Assembly (NCBI GenBank): GCA_946478935.1
Contig: CAMLEL010000074.1
Span: forward strand, 1 to 8,754
Origin: an uncultured Armatimonadota bacterium
GTDB taxonomy: Bacteria; Armatimonadota; Fimbriimonadia; Fimbriimonadales; Fimbriimonadaceae
Direction: 5' to 3'
Length of the DNA stretch: 8,754 nt
Shown piece by piece: positions 5,741 through 8,754 of the stretch (position 1 is the stretch's first letter; each line of letters starts with the position of its first letter). The position numbers and the translations under genes were made by a program. The notes beneath the pieces are model-generated. The model made no database searches and was not told the origin of the DNA. It saw nothing but the letters and a program-made list of their open reading frames with translations.

Positions 5741-5948
5741 GAATCGTACATATCAGGGTTTGCTTTTGTCTCAAGCCTTGTTTAGAGGCGTTTGACTCTC
5801 TCTGTCAGTATTTAAGCCGACAAAGAATAAAAATGTCGCAAGAACTAAAACGCTATGTATAAGAATCGATGCGATTGTTCACGTTTTAACGCAAGTCAGC
5901 CAACCGAATTAGGTCGCTAGGCAAGGTCTCGTGCGTCAGAAGTCGGGA

Positions 5949-8754
5949 TTAAGCCGACGCAACGATGACTGTATCATCCGGGCGTAACGCCGTTGAGATC
6001 CGGCTCGGAATCAGGGTTGAAACCCCGGGCTCTTGCATGGTGACGCCAAGCCAAACAGGCGCCTGCTCGATTGTGGTCGGATTGTGCGTAATCACGATGA
6101 ATTGAACGCGATCTGTGAATTCATGCAGGAGAGCGGCAAATCGTTCGACATTGCGCCCGTCCAGTGGTGCGTCGACCTCGTCCAAAACCACCAACGGCGA
6201 AGGCTTGACCTGGAGCAAAGAAAACAGGAACGCGGTTGCGCAGAGCGCACGTTCGCCACCGCTGAGGAGCTGCAACTGCTGGCGTTTCTTTCCGGGCAGT
6301 TGGACCTCGATCTCCAGCCCGGATTCCAAAACATTCGTGGGGTCAGTCAATATGATCTGACCCTCGCCGCCGCTGAAGAGCTTTTGAAACATTTGAACGT
6401 AGTTCTCCTGAACCTTTTCAAATGTCGCCATGAAGCGATCGCGGGTCAACTTATCCAACTCTCGGATGCTGCCGTGGACCTGCTCGATGCCGTCCAAGAT
6501 GTCCTTTTGTTGGACATCAAGTTCCTCGAATCGGTGGGTGAGCCGTTCATATGCTTCGATCGCGCCCAAATTGACATCGCCCATTGCCTTGAGTTCCTTG
6601 CGTAGGCGACTCACGACGTTGGCGGCATCTGGCGGAATTTCATGATTGCCCTCTTGCTCGATGGCATCTTCTTCGGAGAGGCCGTACTCCTCAAACAGTC
6701 TTTGAACGGATGCAGCCTTTCGCGCCTCTTCCCGCGCACGATTGAGTTCAGCCTGATGCACGCCGTCGCCCATGCTGTGAGAGTTGGATCTGGCTTGCTT
6801 GGCATCTTCAATCAATTGAAGACTCTTTTCCAAGAGGGCCCGACGATTGTCTTGCGCCTTTTGCAGCCGCGCGGTAGCCTCAATCTTATCTTGCGTGGCT
6901 TTCTCGCTTAGCAACTTCGACTGTGCGATCTCCTGACGTGCCCGGATTCTTTCCGGCTCGAGGTTGGACAACCTGCGGTCCCGGTTAGTCTCGCTCTCGT
7001 TGGCAGCTTCAAGACGCTTTCTAGCAGTATAGAGGCGAAGCTGCGCTTGCGAAATCCGCTGTTCTGCCTCCCGCAGCAACGCTTCTGCTGTTTCGGCGTT
7101 GGCCGATTTGGAGGCAAGCTGATGGATCAGTTCATCACGTTTTGCCTCGACTGCTTTAACGTCCACGCTGGCAAGACCAGCAGCGTTCGGTACGAGATTT
7201 TCAATCTCGTGCTCAAGTCTGGCCTTTGACTTGAGAGTCCCTTGGAGCTCGTCGTTCAGAGCCTGGAAATAATCGCGAGCCTCTTGCAACTCTCCTTGCT
7301 TCTCCGCAATCTGAGCCCTGATTTCTTGTATTGAGTCCTGCAATCGGGCACGCTGCTGACCGGACTTCATCGAACGTGTCTCTGCATCCGAAATGAGTCG
7401 ATCAATCTTTGCGATTTCTCGTTCAAGTTCCGCCAGATCGGATTTCCGTTGCACCAGACCGTATCCTTGTTTTTGGGAATGGCCACCCGTAACCGCTCCA
7501 CTGCTATGGACAACTTCACCTTCCAGGGTCACCATCCGGCTCCAGCCAGTTGTCTTCGCGAGCCTGAGCGAATCGTCGAGGGTTTCTACAACGACAACTC
7601 GTCCCAACAGTGATTCAATAACCGGCTTGACACGATGCTCGCAGTTAACCAATTCACTCGCACGACCAATGACTCCCTTTTCTCCCAGAAGCTTCCTCAG
7701 TTCAAAGCTTGGTTCGAAAGGCCGCATCAAGCTGATCGGCTGGAACGTCGCCCGACCAAGCCGGTGCTCCTTCAGGAAACCGATGGCGGTCTTTGCATCT
7801 GAGTCGTGGTCCACGATCAAGTCGTTCGCTGAGCCACCCAGTGCGGTTTCGATTGCAAGCGCGTAGTCCTTATCAACTGATACCGCTTCTCCCACCGGCT
7901 GGTAGTTGCCACGCAGCACCTGACGATCTGCTGCTTCCAGGACCGCACGCGCTCCCTGATTCAGCCCTTCATGACTTTCGATCGTCGCTTCGATTCCGCG
8001 ACGTCGGCCGTCCAACGTGGCTCGCTCGGCGAGAAGTCTCCGGGCGGCTTGGCCGTCGTGCTCCTCTTGTGTTCGTTCCTTGGCCAGGTTCCCTTCGATC
8101 TCCTGTATCTGACTTTCAAAAGCTCGCACCTGGCCAGCCACGGACTCGAATGCAGCCCTGGCTTCATCAGTGACCAGTTGGAGCTCTGGCACACTCGCTT
8201 CGATGCCTTTGAGCTCACGTCGTGCCAGGCTCGCCCTCTCCTTCTGCTGGGCCGCCTGAGCCTCGTGCCGAAGGAACGCCGTATGCGCTTCGCGAACGCG
8301 AATCAGTTCTTGTTCGGATTCTCGCAACGCTGCTTGTAGCGACTTCGCCTCGTCGCCTGCGCCGACAAATTCTGCTCGAATGCGATCCAAATTCTCGATT
8401 TCATCTTTCTCCTCTGAAATCAATTCTTGAATCTCTTTCTCCAACTCCGCGACGCGCTCCAGCCCCTTTCCTGCTTCCTCGCCCAGGCTTTCTTCGAGGT
8501 GGTCTAGACTTTCCAATCTTTGTTCAGCCAAGCGAAGATCGGCATTCGCCCGCTCCATTGCGGTCAAGCTTCCCTGTTGAAGTCCGCGCACCGAGTCCAT
8601 CTCGCGCTCAATTTCGCTCACTTGCTCGCCGATTTGACGCGACTCTCGCTCTAGCTTTTCTGCACGAACTGTTTCGTCTCGCGCGAGGCGGCTCGACTCA
8701 CAGATCCTCTGCTCAAGTTCGGTGATTTTCCGGACAGCCTTTGCAATTTCATCG
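5949..8754 (-). CDS. smc: Chromosome segregation ATPase SMC, C-terminal part (N-terminus beyond the window)
   Basis: The frame is open from the right edge to the TAA at 5949-5951, giving about 934 residues; bacterial SMC is usually near 1,180, so roughly 250 N-terminal residues (Walker A, start of the first arm) are missing. The GTG at 8621 is internal. In coding order: a heptad-rich, Glu/Arg/Gln-rich coiled coil (about 8754-7926), the hinge domain (about 7925-7440; conserved SANDLIVD and the GAVTGG segment), the returning coiled coil (about 7440-6400), and the C-terminal ATPase head. The head shows the ABC signature LSGGE (6252-6266), Walker B VVLDEVD (6171-6191), the D-loop P-L-D just after it, and VITHNPTT followed by GVTMQEPGVS. 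SMC dimers with ScpA/ScpB extrude DNA loops and compact sister chromosomes. ScpA/ScpB are not visible here. The head motifs look intact, so the protein is probably functional. Confidence 0.96.
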   Translation of the reverse strand, partial: DEIAKAVRKITELEQRICESSRLARDETVRAEKLERESRQIGEQVSEIEREMDSVRGLQQGSLTAMERANADLRLAEQRLESLDHLEESLGEEAGKGLERVAELEKEIQELISEEKDEIENLDRIRAEFVGAGDEAKSLQAALRESEQELIRVREAHTAFLRHEAQAAQQKERASLARRELKGIEASVPELQLVTDEARAAFESVAGQVRAFESQIQEIEGNLAKERTQEEHDGQAARRLLAERATLDGRRRGIEATIESHEGLNQGARAVLEAADRQVLRGNYQPVGEAVSVDKDYALAIETALGGSANDLIVDHDSDAKTAIGFLKEHRLGRATFQPISLMRPFEPSFELRKLLGEKGVIGRASELVNCEHRVKPVIESLLGRVVVVETLDDSLRLAKTTGWSRMVTLEGEVVHSSGAVTGGHSQKQGYGLVQRKSDLAELEREIAKIDRLISDAETRSMKSGQQRARLQDSIQEIRAQIAEKQGELQEARDYFQALNDELQGTLKSKARLEHEIENLVPNAAGLASVDVKAVEAKRDELIHQLASKSANAETAEALLREAEQRISQAQLRLYTARKRLEAANESETNRDRRLSNLEPERIRARQEIAQSKLLSEKATQDKIEATARLQKAQDNRRALLEKSLQLIEDAKQARSNSHSMGDGVHQAELNRAREEARKAASVQRLFEEYGLSEEDAIEQEGNHEIPPDAANVVSRLRKELKAMGDVNLGAIEAYERLTHRFEELDVQQKDILDGIEQVHGSIRELDKLTRDRFMATFEKVQENYVQMFQKLFSGGEGQIILTDPTNVLESGLEIEVQLPGKKRQQLQLLSGGERALCATAFLFSLLQVKPSPLVVLDEVDAPLDGRNVERFAALLHEFTDRVQFIVITHNPTTIEQAPVWLGVTMQEPGVSTLIPSRISTALRPDDTVIVASA

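Larger units (their letters stand above)
5338..5948. other. 611-bp intergenic region without a convincing gene, rich in short repeats and stems
   Basis: No frame on either strand here gives a protein with recognisable composition or motifs. On the minus strand it should contain the 3' end of the smc transcript and the promoter of the ferritin-like gene, though no strong promoter was found. It contains three copies of a 9-mer (CGGCCGGAC at 5383-5391 and 5732-5740, its reverse complement at 5697-5705) and several stems listed separately. It also has a 6-A run on the plus strand (5530-5535, U6 on the minus strand), short tandem repeats, and an 11-mer (ATAAGAATCGA) at 5508-5518 and 5859-5869. Comparison by eye with RNase P RNA, tmRNA, SRP RNA and common riboswitch cores gave no match. 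Confidence 0.5.

Noticed and set aside
5526..5774. 82-residue minus-strand open frame in the intergenic region
   Set aside because: It has Ser/Pro/Arg-rich composition, no motif and no ribosome binding site, and it runs through the stem-loops; it is best explained as a chance frame.
5942..5958. Hairpin GTCGG/CCGAC around the smc stop codon as terminator
   Set aside because: The stem is only 5 bp, and the following minus-strand bases (TTCTGACG) are not a U-run.
8619..8621. GTG at 8621 as the smc start
   Set aside because: The frame stays open to the window edge with coiled-coil sequence, and the Walker A region must lie upstream.
6033..8725. Several plus-strand frames opposite smc
   Set aside because: They are complement shadows of the biased coiled-coil codons; composition is Arg/Ser/Leu-rich with no motifs, while the smc frame has intact head and hinge signatures.

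Overview
The window holds seven genes of a bacterial chromosome and nothing that looks mobile: no tRNA, rRNA, CRISPR array, transposase or integrase was seen. GC content is moderate by eye. A signal-peptide-bearing, periplasmic-type c-haem protein argues for an aerobic or facultative diderm bacterium. I recall relatives of that haem protein mainly from Planctomycetota-like and other environmental phyla, and two gene starts look leaderless. The phylum cannot be fixed from this sequence; a poorly sampled environmental lineage (Planctomycetota, Armatimonadota or Acidobacteriota type) is my best guess.

Layout. (1) Bases 1-912, +: the 3' part of a CapA-type metallophosphoesterase gene, cut by the window edge. 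(2) 906-2084, -: a secreted single-haem c-type protein of unknown role, whose end overlaps the CapA gene tail to tail. (3) 2085-2190: a divergent intergenic region with a GC-rich inverted repeat next to a -10-like box placed for a leaderless start. (4) 2191-3447 and 3471-4499, +: two PLP enzymes, a putrescine-aminotransferase-like class III aminotransferase and a low-specificity L-threonine aldolase, 23 bp apart and probably one unit. (5) 4496-4801 and 4846-5337, -: an alkyltransferase-like (ATL) DNA-lesion-binding protein and, upstream of it, a DUF892/YciF-like ferritin-fold protein, probably one short operon. (6) 5338-5948: 611 bp with no convincing gene, but rich in inverted and direct repeats. 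It includes a 9-bp GC-rich stem followed on the minus strand by a U-rich run. (7) 5949-8754, -: the C-terminal ~934 residues of the chromosome-condensing ATPase SMC, running off the right edge.

How they fit together. The genes are mostly housekeeping or accessory metabolic functions: amino-acid and amine metabolism, DNA damage or stress, cell surface, and chromosome segregation. The aminotransferase and aldolase could share a nitrogen/amino-acid catabolic role. The ATL and ferritin-like pair could be a stress module, although both proteins lack the key catalytic or metal-binding residues of their better-known relatives. I do not see a clear new multi-gene system. The points most worth a second look are the repeat-rich intergenic region at 5338-5948, the degenerate ATL/ferritin-like pair, the inverted-repeat promoter at 2151-2184 and the orphan haem protein.
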